Part shown: piece by piece, positions 21,288-28,940 of the stretch
Layout of the letters: every line of letters begins with the position of its first letter
Position numbering within the stretch: position 1 is the first letter of the stretch
Translations under genes and position numbers: made by a program
Notes under the pieces: model-generated
Database searches by the model: none
Seen by the model: the letters and a program-made list of their open reading frames with translations, nothing else
Told to the model about the DNA's origin: nothing
NCBI GenBank assembly: GCA_025923995.1
Contig: JAICEW010000026.1
Coordinates: 1 to 34,158 of the forward strand
DNA: 34,158 bases
Direction: 5' to 3'
Source: Vicinamibacteria bacterium
GTDB lineage: Bacteria > Acidobacteriota > Vicinamibacteria > Fen-336

Positions 21288-22298
21288 ATGACCGACACCC
21301 TGCGCCGGACGGCGGAGCACCTGCTGCCGCACCGCGAAGCGCTGGCGGACGCGTGGATCGCCGCGCTGGCGCGCAGCGGCGGGCCGGCGTCCGAAGCGGC
21401 GCAGCGCGCCCAGCAGGCCGCCCTGTCGTCGCTGCTCGAGCGGCTGGCCCGGGGCGAGGTGGAATCGCTGCTGCACGACGAGGCCGCGGAGGCGCAGAAG
21501 GTGGCCCGCCAGGGCGCGAGCTTCGCGGAGCGTGCGCTCGCGATCCGCGTGTTCGACAGGTGCTGCGTGCCCTTCCTGCTGCAGGCCTGCGCCGACAAGG
21601 AGTCGCTCGCGGAGTGCCTGCTGGCGCTGGACGAGCTGGGCGACCGGCGCCTGGAGATCCTCGTGCGCGTGCAGGAGGACGAGGCCGCGCGGCGCCTCCT
21701 GGAGGCGCAGGAGCAGGCGGCGCAGGCGGCCGACCGCGCCCGCGACGTCACGCGCACGAACGACGCGCTGCGCAAGTCGGAGGCGCAGAGCGAGCGCAGG
21801 GCCGAGCTGGTCGCGCTGCTCTCGGCCGTGGTGAGGCGGCTGGCGGGCATGCTGGACGCCGAGGGGCTCATGCAGGAGGCGGCCGACACCATCCGCGCGC
21901 GCATGAACCACACGTTCGTGGCGGTGGTGATCCTGGACCACGAGGGGGTGCTGGTCGGCCGCTGGGCGGGTCGCGAGGGCGTGGGGCGCCGGAGCGCGGG
22001 CCGCACCCAGGGGCCGGCGGGCGGCGTGATCGGGCGCGCCCTGCGCAAGCGCGCGCCGCAGGTCGTGCCGGAGGTCTCGCAGGACAGGGACTACTACGCC
22101 GACGTGCCGGGGACGCGCTCCGAGATGGCCATCCCCCTGCTCGAGCACGGCGAGGTGGTGGGCGCGATGGACTTCCAGAGCGAGAAGCCCAATGCGTTCG
22201 GCCTCGACGAGGTGGCGGTGGGGGAGACGCTGGCGGAGTTCCTGGTGGTCGCCCTGCGCAACGCGCGGCTCTACGCCGAAGCGCGCCGCAACGCCTGA
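21288..22298 (+). CDS. RsbRD-N-like / GAF-domain sensor protein
   Basis: Cytoplasmic 336 aa protein. ATG 21288 follows AGGAAGG (21278-21284), 13 bases after menG. The N-terminal region (about 5-135) starts LLPHREALADAWIAAL and is all-helical, resembling the RsbRD N-terminal sensor domain of stressosome-type proteins. A charged, Ala-rich coiled coil (about 138-180) leads to a GAF domain (about 185-332) with VAVVILDHEGVLVGRW, MAIPLLEHGEVVGAMDF and FGLDEVAVGETLAEFLVVAL. No kinase, cyclase or DNA-binding domain follows, so it should act by protein contact or as a ligand sensor. Whether it regulates menaquinone genes is unknown. The N-terminal assignment is weaker than GAF. Confidence 0.8.
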   Translation: MTDTLRRTAEHLLPHREALADAWIAALARSGGPASEAAQRAQQAALSSLLERLARGEVESLLHDEAAEAQKVARQGASFAERALAIRVFDRCCVPFLLQACADKESLAECLLALDELGDRRLEILVRVQEDEAARRLLEAQEQAAQAADRARDVTRTNDALRKSEAQSERRAELVALLSAVVRRLAGMLDAEGLMQEAADTIRARMNHTFVAVVILDHEGVLVGRWAGREGVGRRSAGRTQGPAGGVIGRALRKRAPQVVPEVSQDRDYYADVPGTRSEMAIPLLEHGEVVGAMDFQSEKPNAFGLDEVAVGETLAEFLVVALRNARLYAEARRNA

Positions 22299-22301
22299 CC
22301 G

Positions 22302-22336
22302 CCGTCCCAGCCGGGACTCAATCCGTTCCGGGACGG
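22302..22336. terminator. Possible hairpin between convergent GAF and lipB genes
   Basis: CCGTCCC (22302-22308) can pair with GGGACGG (22330-22336); alternatively GTCCC (22304-22308) pairs with GGGAC (22313-22317) around AGCC. It overlaps the lipB stop region. No T-run follows on either side, so function as a terminator is only a possibility. Confidence 0.3.
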
Positions 22337-23007
22337 GCGCCTGAGACCGCGGCCGTTTCCCTCGTCACCGCCTCCCGCTCGAACACGTCCAGCAGGTGGG
22401 CGGCCAGGCGGTCCATCACCGGCTCGACCGCGGCTTCGCGCGCCAGGAGCCGCGAGAGGCTGGTGACGCCGCGGTCGCGGATGCCGCAGGGCACGATGAG
22501 CCCGAAGGGCGCCAGGTCGTTGCGCACGTTGAACGCGAAGCCGTGCGACGTCACCCAGCGCGCGATGCGCACGCCGATGGCGCCGATCTTCTCGCGCCCC
22601 ACCCAGCAGCCCGTGCGGCCCTCGACCCGCTCCGCCTCGATGCCGTAGTCGGCGCAGGTCCGGATCATCACGGCCTCGAGGTCGCGCACGTAGCGGTGCA
22701 CGTCGCGCCGATCGGGCGAGAGGTCCAGGATCGGATAGCCCACGACCTGCCCCGGGCCGTGGTAGGTGACGTCGCCACCGCGGCCGGCCTCGCACACGTC
22801 GTAGCCGCGCGCGCGCAGCTCGTCGGCGGGGAAGAGCACGTTCTCGCCGCGCGCGTTGCGGCCGAGCGTGAAGACGGGGTCGTGCTCCAGCAGCAGGAGC
22901 GTGTCCGGGATCGCGCCCGCCTGCCGCTCCTTCACGAGGCGCTCCTGCAGGGCGAGCCCGTCCGCGTAGCGGACCCGACCCAGCCGGCGCACCTCGATCG
23001 GCTTCAC
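22318..23007 (-). CDS. lipB: Octanoyl-[acyl carrier protein]:protein N-octanoyltransferase LipB
   Basis: Transfers octanoate from acyl carrier protein to the target lysine of lipoyl domains, the first step of de novo lipoylation; 229 aa. Family motifs are LLLEHDPVFTLGRNA, RGGDVTYHGPGQVVGYPI (76-93), WVGREKIGAIGVRI with Lys140, FAFNVRNDL and IVPCGI with catalytic Cys174. The GTG start at 23007 overlaps the E2 stop as GTGA, so it is the last gene of the dehydrogenase operon and its substrate is encoded directly upstream. LipA, which inserts the sulfurs, is not in the window. The C-terminal 25 residues are variable and beyond the conserved core. Confidence 0.95.
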   Translation of the reverse strand: MKPIEVRRLGRVRYADGLALQERLVKERQAGAIPDTLLLLEHDPVFTLGRNARGENVLFPADELRARGYDVCEAGRGGDVTYHGPGQVVGYPILDLSPDRRDVHRYVRDLEAVMIRTCADYGIEAERVEGRTGCWVGREKIGAIGVRIARWVTSHGFAFNVRNDLAPFGLIVPCGIRDRGVTSLSRLLAREAAVEPVMDRLAAHLLDVFEREAVTRETAAVSGARPGTD

Positions 23008-24497
23008 AAGGCCGTCTCGTCGAACTCCTGGAGGCTCTTCTTGAGGTGGGCCATGAAGCGGTCGGCGTCCGAGCCGTCCACGATGCGGTGGTCGAAGCTG
23101 AGCGCGAAGTAGGCCATGGTGCGGATGGCGATGGCGTCGTCTCGCACGACCGGGCGCTTCTCGATCGTCCCCACCCCCAGGATCGCCACCTGCGGCTGGT
23201 TGATGATCGGCGTGCCGATCAGGCTGCCGAAGACGCCCGGGTTCGTCACGGTGAAGGTTCCGCCCTGCACCTCGTCGACCTTCAGCTTCTTGCTGCGCGC
23301 GCGGTCGGCCAGGTCGCCGACCGCACGGGCCAGGCCCAGCAGGTTCTTCTCGTCCGCGTTGCGGAGCACGGGCACGATGAGGCCCCAGTCCAGAGCCACC
23401 GCCAGGCCGAGGTTGATGTCGTGCCGATAGACGATGCTGTCGCCCTCGACGCTCGAGTTGAGGATGGGGAACGCCTTGAGCGCGTCCACCGTGGCCTTGA
23501 GGATGAACGGCAGGTAGGTCAGCTTGACGCCGCTGCGCTCCTCGTACGCCGCCTTGTGCTTGTGGCGCAGCTGGTCGACGCGCGTCATGTCGACCTCGAA
23601 GAAGGTCGTCACGTGGGCGGACGTGCGCTTGGACAGCACCATGTGCTCCGCGGTCTTCTTGCGGATGGGCGACATGGGCACGACCTGGACGCGGTCGCCG
23701 GGCTTGGCGCTGGCCGGCGCGGGCGCGGGCGCTGCGGCGGCGGCCGTGGAAGGCGCGGCCGCGGGCCAGGCGGGCGTGGCCGAAGCCGCCGGTCGCGACT
23801 CCAGGTGGCCCAGGATGTCCTGCTTGGTGACGCGTCCCGAGATGCCGGTGCCGGGCACCTCGCGGATGTCCACGTTGTGCTCGGCCGCGATCTTGCGCAC
23901 CACGGGGGACGAGCGCGTCTGGCGGAGCTCGTCGACGCTCATGTCGGCCCGCTCGGGTGCCGCGGGCGCGGGCTGCGGAGCGGGACCGGGCGTTCCGTCG
24001 GCCTGCGCCGCCTTCGCTTCGGGCGCGGGCGTCGCACTCGCGGCCGGAGGGGGTGGTGGCGCGGGCGCGGCCTGGACGGGCGGAGCCGGGGGTGGCGGCG
24101 CCGCGGGCGCAGGCGCGGGAGCCGGCGGCGGGGCGGCTGCGGCGGGCGCGGGCGGAGCCGTGGGAGGAGCGGGCGCAGCGGGAGGCGCTGCAGGCGCGGG
24201 AGCAGGAGCCGGAGCCGGCGGCGCGGCGGCCGGAGCCGGAGCCGGCGCCGCTGCCGCCTCGCCCTCGGCCGTGATCACTCCGACGACCGTGTTGATGGGC
24301 ACGGTCGTCCCGGGCTGCACGCGGATCTCCTTGAGCACGCCCGCGGCCGGAGCCGGGATCTCGGCGTCCACCTTGTCGGTCGAGATCTCGAAGAGGGGCT
24401 CGTCGCGCTCGACCTTGTCACCGACGTTCTTCATCCACTTGGTGATGGTGCCTTCGGCGATCGACTCGCCCATCTGCGGCATGATCACGTCGGTCAT
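23004..24497 (-). CDS. Dihydrolipoamide acyltransferase, E2 of a 2-oxoacid dehydrogenase complex
   Basis: Core acyltransferase of 497 aa. ATG 24497 follows GAGG (24509-24506). Domains: one lipoyl domain (1-76) with Lys42 in FEISTDKVDAEIPAP as the lipoylation site; a very long Ala/Pro linker (about 80-185); a peripheral-subunit-binding domain (about 192-230, SPVVRKIAAEHNVDI and GISGRVTKQDIL); a second Ala/Pro linker (about 235-265); and the catalytic domain (about 270-497) with HRIVDG (His470, Asp474). The start MTDVIMPQMGESIAEGTITKW and the catalytic LSFDHRIVDGSDADRF fit branched-chain or succinyl-type E2 as well as pyruvate E2, so the acyl specificity is open. The linker is unusually long for a single-lipoyl E2. 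Confidence 0.93.
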   Translation of the reverse strand: MTDVIMPQMGESIAEGTITKWMKNVGDKVERDEPLFEISTDKVDAEIPAPAAGVLKEIRVQPGTTVPINTVVGVITAEGEAAAAPAPAPAAAPPAPAPAPAPAAPPAAPAPPTAPPAPAAAAPPPAPAPAPAAPPPPAPPVQAAPAPPPPPAASATPAPEAKAAQADGTPGPAPQPAPAAPERADMSVDELRQTRSSPVVRKIAAEHNVDIREVPGTGISGRVTKQDILGHLESRPAASATPAWPAAAPSTAAAAAPAPAPASAKPGDRVQVVPMSPIRKKTAEHMVLSKRTSAHVTTFFEVDMTRVDQLRHKHKAAYEERSGVKLTYLPFILKATVDALKAFPILNSSVEGDSIVYRHDINLGLAVALDWGLIVPVLRNADEKNLLGLARAVGDLADRARSKKLKVDEVQGGTFTVTNPGVFGSLIGTPIINQPQVAILGVGTIEKRPVVRDDAIAIRTMAYFALSFDHRIVDGSDADRFMAHLKKSLQEFDETAL

Positions 24498-24542
24498 ATC
24501 GCTAACCTCGATGCTCTAATCAACCACAAAGGCCCGGGCCCC

Positions 24543-25517
24543 TCAATAGTCCGCCAGCGCGCGGATGGCCTGCCCGACCTTGTCCGCGTTGGGCAGGAAG
24601 TACTCCTCGAGCGGCGGCGAGTAGGGAACGGGCGTGTCGGGCGGGGCCACGCGCATGACGGGCGCGTCGAGGTGCTCGAAGGCGCGCTCGGCCACGAGCG
24701 CCGCGATCTCGCCGCCCGGGCCGCCGGTGCGCGTCGCCTCGTGCAGCACCATGACCTTGCCCGTCTTGGCCGCGCTCCGCAGGATGGCCGCTTCGTCGAG
24801 CGGCAGCAGCGTGCGCAGGTCCACCACCTCGACCTCGATGCCGTCCTTCGCCGCGGCCTCGGCGGCCTCCAGCGCGACCTGGAGCATCGCCGCGTAGGTC
24901 AGGATGGTGACGTGCCGGCCCGGCCGCGCCACGCGGGCCTGGCCGATGGGCACCACGTGATCGCCGTCCGGCACGTCCTCCTTGAGCCGCCGGTACAGGA
25001 ACTTGTGCTCGAGGTAGATCACGGGATCGGGGTCGCGGATGGCGGCGGTCATCAGGCCCTTCGCGTCCGACGGAGTGGCGGGCGCGACGATCTTGAGGCC
25101 CGGCACGTTCATGAAGTACGACTCGGGGTTCTGGCTGTGGAAGGGCCCCCCGTGCACGCCGCCGCCGCACGGCCCGCGCACCACGATGGGCACGCCGCCG
25201 CCCCAGCGGTAACGGCTCTTGGCGGCGTAGTTCACGAGCATGTCGAAGGCGCACGAGATGAAGTCGATGAACTGCATCTCCGCGATCGGGCGCATGCCCA
25301 TGAGGGCGGCGCCGATCGACGCGCCCACGATGGCCGACTCGCTGATGGGCGTGTCGATGACGCGCGTGTCTCCGAACCTCTCCAGGAACCCCGCGGTCAC
25401 GCGGAACGCGCCGCCGTAGGTCCCGACGTCCTCGCCGATGACGAAGACGCGCGGGTCCTTCTCCATCTCCTCGAGCATGGCCGCGCGGATGGCCTCGAGG
25501 TAGGTGAGGACCGCCAT
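24543..25517 (-). CDS. 2-oxoacid dehydrogenase E1 component, beta subunit
   Basis: Beta subunit (324 aa) of a heterotetrameric thiamine-diphosphate-dependent decarboxylase. ATG 25517 overlaps the E1 alpha stop (TGATG). Typical segments are YLEAIRAAMLEEMEKDP, VIGEDVGTYGGAFRVT with the conserved Glu, DTPISESAIVGASIGAALMG, EMQFIDFI, and the cation-site region GGGVHGGPFHSQNPE. The C-terminal transketolase domain has ILTYAAMLQVALEAA and VEVVDLRTLLPLD. The final residues YFLPNADKVGQAIRALADY match pyruvate and branched-chain E1 beta. E1 alpha and E2 flank it, with 45 non-coding bases before E2. Substrate (pyruvate, branched-chain oxoacids or acetoin) is not determined by the sequence. Confidence 0.94.
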   Translation of the reverse strand: MAVLTYLEAIRAAMLEEMEKDPRVFVIGEDVGTYGGAFRVTAGFLERFGDTRVIDTPISESAIVGASIGAALMGMRPIAEMQFIDFISCAFDMLVNYAAKSRYRWGGGVPIVVRGPCGGGVHGGPFHSQNPESYFMNVPGLKIVAPATPSDAKGLMTAAIRDPDPVIYLEHKFLYRRLKEDVPDGDHVVPIGQARVARPGRHVTILTYAAMLQVALEAAEAAAKDGIEVEVVDLRTLLPLDEAAILRSAAKTGKVMVLHEATRTGGPGGEIAALVAERAFEHLDAPVMRVAPPDTPVPYSPPLEEYFLPNADKVGQAIRALADY

Positions 25518-26566
25518 CAGGAGGCGCCCTTCCGCCGCCACCACTCCTCGACCAGCGGCGGCACCGGAGAGGCCACGTCGCGGTCGCCGTACACGCCGGG
25601 CAGGGCGGTCTCGGGCGCGGGGAAGGGGCTCGCCTCGGCGAACGCGACGTCCGCGTCGAGCGAGTGCTCCAGCGACGCCACCAGGCCGTCCAGCTCCGGC
25701 TGCGTCGCCGCTCCCGACTGCAGCAGATGGCGCTCGAAGGCCGCGATGGGATCCTTCAGGGCCCAGGCCTCGACCATCTCGCGCGGCACGTACTTCATGT
25801 CGTCGTGCTCGGCGTGGCCGCGCATGCGCATGGTGTCGGCCTCGATCAGCGTGGGGCCCTGCCCGTCGCGCGCGCGCTCGATGGCCTTGCGCGTGACCTC
25901 GTAGACCGCCAGCACGTCGTTGCCGTCCACGGTGTCGCCGAAGCAGCCGTAGGCCTGCGCCCGGTCCACGATGCGCGTGTTGGCCATCTGCTTCGCGGTC
26001 GGCGTGGAGTAGGCCCACTTGTTGTTCTCGGCGATCACGACCAGCGCGGCCTTCTGCACGCACGCGAAGTTGAGCCCCTCGTGGAAGGCGCCGGTCGAGG
26101 TGCCGCCGTCGCCGATCCAGGTGAGCGCGACCGTCCTGCGTCCCTGCATGCGCTCGGCGATGGCCGCGCCGGCCAGGATCGGGACCATGTCGCCCAGCAT
26201 CGAGATCACGGCGATGTTGCTGCCGTCCTCGCGCAGCCAGCCGAAGTGCGTGTTGAGGTCGCGGCCGGCCGTGGGGCCCGCCGCCCGGGCCATGTACTGG
26301 CACAACACGTCGCGCGGCCGTCCGCCGCGCACGAAGATCGCGCCCAGGTTGCGGATGAGCGGCGTCATGACGTCGCCGCGGTCGAGCGCGTAGGCCGCTC
26401 CTACGGAGCAGGCCTCCTGGCCCAGGCTCCGGTACAGCCCGCCGACCACCTTGCCCTGCCGGTAGAGGTTGGTGAGCTTCTCCTCCACCATGCGGTTGAG
26501 CTTCAGGTAGTGGTAGAGCTCGAGCAGCTGCAGCTTCCCGAGCTGGCCGGCGGGCGGCTTGGCCAA
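25517..26566 (-). CDS. 2-oxoacid dehydrogenase E1 component, alpha subunit
   Basis: Thiamine-diphosphate-binding alpha subunit of 349 aa. The start appears to be TTG 26566, one base after the lpd stop; the next Met (residue 26) would remove the conserved first helix. The cofactor motif runs from GDGGTSTGAFHEG (152-164) to ENNKWAYSTPT (180-190). Upstream are LYRSLGQEACSVGAAYAL and the HFGW loop; downstream is RMRGHAEHDD, close to the acetoin/branched-chain type of phosphorylation loop rather than the classical pyruvate type. With E1 beta it decarboxylates the 2-oxoacid and passes the acyl group to the E2 lipoyl domain. A broad-specificity pyruvate/branched-chain complex is a fair guess, not shown. 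Confidence 0.93.
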   Translation of the reverse strand: MAKPPAGQLGKLQLLELYHYLKLNRMVEEKLTNLYRQGKVVGGLYRSLGQEACSVGAAYALDRGDVMTPLIRNLGAIFVRGGRPRDVLCQYMARAAGPTAGRDLNTHFGWLREDGSNIAVISMLGDMVPILAGAAIAERMQGRRTVALTWIGDGGTSTGAFHEGLNFACVQKAALVVIAENNKWAYSTPTAKQMANTRIVDRAQAYGCFGDTVDGNDVLAVYEVTRKAIERARDGQGPTLIEADTMRMRGHAEHDDMKYVPREMVEAWALKDPIAAFERHLLQSGAATQPELDGLVASLEHSLDADVAFAEASPFPAPETALPGVYGDRDVASPVPPLVEEWWRRKGAS

Positions 26567-26567
26567 G

Positions 26568-27989
26568 CTAGGCGTCGATGGCGTGGCCGTAGACGGCCTC
26601 CGCGGCCTGCATGAGCGTCTCGGAGAGGGTCGGGTGCGGGTGCATCGTGCGCGAGATGGCCTCGGTCGTGGCCTCCAGCTGGAGCGCCACGCAGGCCTCG
26701 GCGATGAGGTCGGTCGCGTGCGGCCCGATCATGTGCACGCCCAGCACCTCGTCGTACTTCGCTTCCGACACCACCTTCACGAACCCGCCGTCGTGACCCA
26801 CGATGCGGGGCTTGGCCAGGTTGCCGAAGTTGAACTTGCCGACCTTGACGTCGTAGCCGCGCTTCCTGGCCTCGGCTTCCGTGAGGCCCACGCCGGCCAC
26901 CTCGGGCTGGCAGTAGGTGGCGGAGGGGACGCGGTCGTAGTTGAGCGGCTCGGTCTTCTTGCCCGCCAGCCGCTCCGCGACGCCGATGCCCTCGAAGGAC
27001 GCGACGTGCGCGAGCTGCGGGTGCGGCTTGCCGTCGATCGTGACCACGTCGCCGATCGCGTAGATGCCGGGCTCGTCGGTGGCCAGGGAGGCGTTGGTGC
27101 GCACGTAGCCCTTCTCCAGCTGCACCTTGGTGGACTCGAGGTTGAGCCCGTCGGTGACCGGGCCGCGGCCGACCGCGACCAGCAGCAGCTCCGCGGTCAC
27201 GCTCTTGGCCTCCCCCCCGGCGTTGCGGAAGGCGACCTCGACGCCGTGCGCGGTCTTGAGCGCGCCCTCGGTGCGCGCGCCCGTGTGGATGGTCATGGAC
27301 TTGCCCAGGAGCTTGCCGGCCTCGGCCGAGATCTCCTCGTCCTCCAGGGGCAGCACACGCGGGAGCAGCTCGATCACGGTCGTGGCCGCGCCGAAGCGGG
27401 CGAAGATCGACGCGAACTCCATCCCGACCGCGCCCGCGCCGATGACGACCAGGCTCTTCGGGGCCTGCTTGAGCTCCAGGATCTCGTCCGACGTCAGGAT
27501 CGCGCTGCCGTCCGGGGTCAGGCCCGGCAGGGTCCGGGGCCGGGAGCCGGTGGCCAGGATCACGTTCTTCGTGGCCACCTTCGTCTCGCTGCCGTCGGCC
27601 GCCTTCACGACCACCGCCTTGCCGCCCTCCAGCCGGCCGTGGCCCTTGAAGAGGGTGATCTTGTTCTTCTTGAACAGGTAGCCCTCGATGCCCTTCGACA
27701 GCCGCGTCACGATGCGCTGCTTGCGTGCCATGAGGGCCGCGAAGTCGATCCCGATGTTGTCGGCGACGATGCCGTACTCCTTGCCGTGCTTGAGGTCCTC
27801 GTAGAGGTCGGCGGTGTGGAGCAGCGCCTTGGTCGGGATGCAGCCCCGGAGGAGGCACGTGCCACCGGTGCCCAGGGGGTCCCGCTCGACACAGGCGACC
27901 TTGAGCCCCATCTGGGAGGCGCGGATGGCCGCGACGTAGCCCCCGGGGCCGCTGCCGATCACGGTGACGTCGAACTCTTCGCTGCTCAA
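26568..27989 (-). CDS. lpd: Dihydrolipoyl dehydrogenase (E3)
   Basis: FAD-dependent E3 of 473 aa that reoxidises the E2 lipoyl group and reduces NAD+. The TTG start at 27989 is supported by a strong AAGGAGG six bases upstream. The FAD motif GSGPGG (12-17), the redox-active disulfide Cys45/Cys50 in GGTCLLRGCIPTKALL, the NAD-binding GAGAVGMEFA, the second FAD motif YAIGDVV, and the C-terminal His-Glu pair in HPHPTLSE (His452, Glu457) are all present. The residues between the cysteines (LLRG) differ slightly from the common LNVG. It is the first gene of the minus-strand operon lpd-E1alpha-E1beta-E2-lipB and has a candidate promoter 30 bases upstream. Confidence 0.95.
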   Translation of the reverse strand: MSSEEFDVTVIGSGPGGYVAAIRASQMGLKVACVERDPLGTGGTCLLRGCIPTKALLHTADLYEDLKHGKEYGIVADNIGIDFAALMARKQRIVTRLSKGIEGYLFKKNKITLFKGHGRLEGGKAVVVKAADGSETKVATKNVILATGSRPRTLPGLTPDGSAILTSDEILELKQAPKSLVVIGAGAVGMEFASIFARFGAATTVIELLPRVLPLEDEEISAEAGKLLGKSMTIHTGARTEGALKTAHGVEVAFRNAGGEAKSVTAELLLVAVGRGPVTDGLNLESTKVQLEKGYVRTNASLATDEPGIYAIGDVVTIDGKPHPQLAHVASFEGIGVAERLAGKKTEPLNYDRVPSATYCQPEVAGVGLTEAEARKRGYDVKVGKFNFGNLAKPRIVGHDGGFVKVVSEAKYDEVLGVHMIGPHATDLIAEACVALQLEATTEAISRTMHPHPTLSETLMQAAEAVYGHAIDA

Positions 27990-28016
27990 GCGCTTCCTCC
28001 TTGGGGCAACCGGCCC

Positions 28017-28045
28017 AAGTTATCAGGAACCGCCCAGGGTGACAA
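28017..28045 (-). promoter_or_regulatory. Candidate promoter of the lpd-E1-E2-lipB operon
   Basis: On the minus strand TTGTCA (28045-28040) is followed after 17 bases by TAACTT (28022-28017). A transcript start near 28010 would give about 20 bases of leader containing AAGGAGG before TTG 27989. Five of six bases match at -35 and the spacing is ideal, but the -10 match is moderate. Confidence 0.5.
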
Positions 28046-28054
28046 GGGAACCTG

Positions 28055-28069
28055 GTCCCGGTTCGGGAC
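28055..28069. repeat. Perfect short palindrome between divergent lpd and secreted-protein genes
   Basis: GTCCCG (28055-28060) and CGGGAC (28064-28069) surround GTT. It lies 10 bases upstream of the lpd -35 box and 35 bases before the divergent ATG 28104. It could be an operator or a hairpin in the leader of the plus-strand gene. Confidence 0.35.
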
Positions 28070-28103
28070 TCTCGACGGGTGTCCACGCGACAAGGAGGCC
28101 CCG

Positions 28104-28889
28104 ATGACGCTGAGAGCCGCGATCGCCACGGTCGCCCTGGCCCTGACCGCGCTGCCCGCCGCGGCGAACGACCCCTGGGAGCTCGATCCCCAGGACGACA
28201 GCCAGGCCGCCCGCGCGCACATCCTGCCCGGCCAGGTCCAGACCGGGCGTGACCTCGAAGGCGGAGGCGCCGCGGCCATCGACCAGGATTGGGTCAAGAT
28301 CTACTCGCAGCCCCGCCATTCGTACGAGGCCAGGGTGAGCGGCGGCCCCCTCTGGTCACAGGGAGGGTTCGTGGGCGCCCAGCTGGACCTGATGGATGCG
28401 ACGCCCGCGGTGCTCGCCGCCGCAAACGGCGACGAGTTCGCGAACCTCAGGGGCCAGAGCGTCCGTTGGATCGTGGGGGGGCCGAACCCGACGGAGTGGC
28501 TCCTCCGCATGACCGGTCCCCCTGCAGCGCAGACGGCGGTGCCGTACACGCTGGAGCTGCACGACACGACCTACTCCATCCCGCGCTGGAACAACACCGG
28601 GACCCAGAGCACCTTCTTCTTCATCCAGAACAACAAGGGGCTGCCCGTCAGCGGGAACATCTACTTCTTCAACGCCTCCGGAACGATGCTGCACGACCGC
28701 TCCTTCGCGCTGCCGGCCAATGCCCTCCTGGTGTTGAACACGAGCACGATCACGCCGATCTTCGGCTCGAGCGGCTCGGCCCTGGTCGCGCACGGCGGAG
28801 GCCGGGGCGCACTTTCCGGCAAGGCGGTGGCACTCGAGCCGGCGACGGGGTTCACCTTCGACACCGCGATGACGCCCGTCCAGCCCTGA
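28104..28889 (+). CDS. Unknown secreted protein
   Basis: Not recognised. The 261 aa frame starts at ATG 28104 after AAGGAGG (28092-28098), so translation is well supported. A signal peptide (TLRAAIATVALALTALPAAA) is cleaved near residue 21. The mature protein has no Cys and few repeats. Residues about 35-110 are polar and beta-rich; about 155-245 form a pattern of hydrophobic strands (STFFFIQNNKGLPVSG, IYFFNASGTMLHDRSF, LPANALLVLNTST) that looks like one Ig-like or jelly-roll sandwich. A lone secreted gene between a metabolic operon and a CNNM transporter gives little functional hint. A short hairpin follows the stop. Confidence 0.75.
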   Translation: MTLRAAIATVALALTALPAAANDPWELDPQDDSQAARAHILPGQVQTGRDLEGGGAAAIDQDWVKIYSQPRHSYEARVSGGPLWSQGGFVGAQLDLMDATPAVLAAANGDEFANLRGQSVRWIVGGPNPTEWLLRMTGPPAAQTAVPYTLELHDTTYSIPRWNNTGTQSTFFFIQNNKGLPVSGNIYFFNASGTMLHDRSFALPANALLVLNTSTITPIFGSSGSALVAHGGGRGALSGKAVALEPATGFTFDTAMTPVQP

Positions 28890-28890
28890 C

Positions 28891-28914
28891 GTCGCACCCC
28901 CCGGCGGGGGCGAC
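28891..28914 (+). terminator. Short GC hairpin after the secreted-protein gene
   Basis: GTCG (28891-28894) and CCCCC pair with GGGGG (28906-28910) and CGAC (28911-28914), with a two-base bulge on the left. It begins one base after the stop codon. No T-run follows. Confidence 0.35.
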
Positions 28915-28922
28915 CGGTCTGC

Positions 28923-28928
28923 TAGACT
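28923..28928 (+). promoter_or_regulatory. Candidate -10 box (TAGACT) of the CNNM/CorC gene
   Basis: TAGACT ends 12 bases before ATG 28941, and no Shine-Dalgarno sequence is visible before that start. A transcript from here would have a leader of only about 4-6 bases. No -35 element was recognised. Confidence 0.35.
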
Positions 28929-28940
28929 ATCGGTTCTCCG

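Noticed and set aside
23046-25904. Long plus-strand open frame opposite E2, E1 beta and part of E1 alpha
   Set aside because: The minus-strand proteins have intact catalytic motifs; this frame is His/Arg/Gly-rich without domains.
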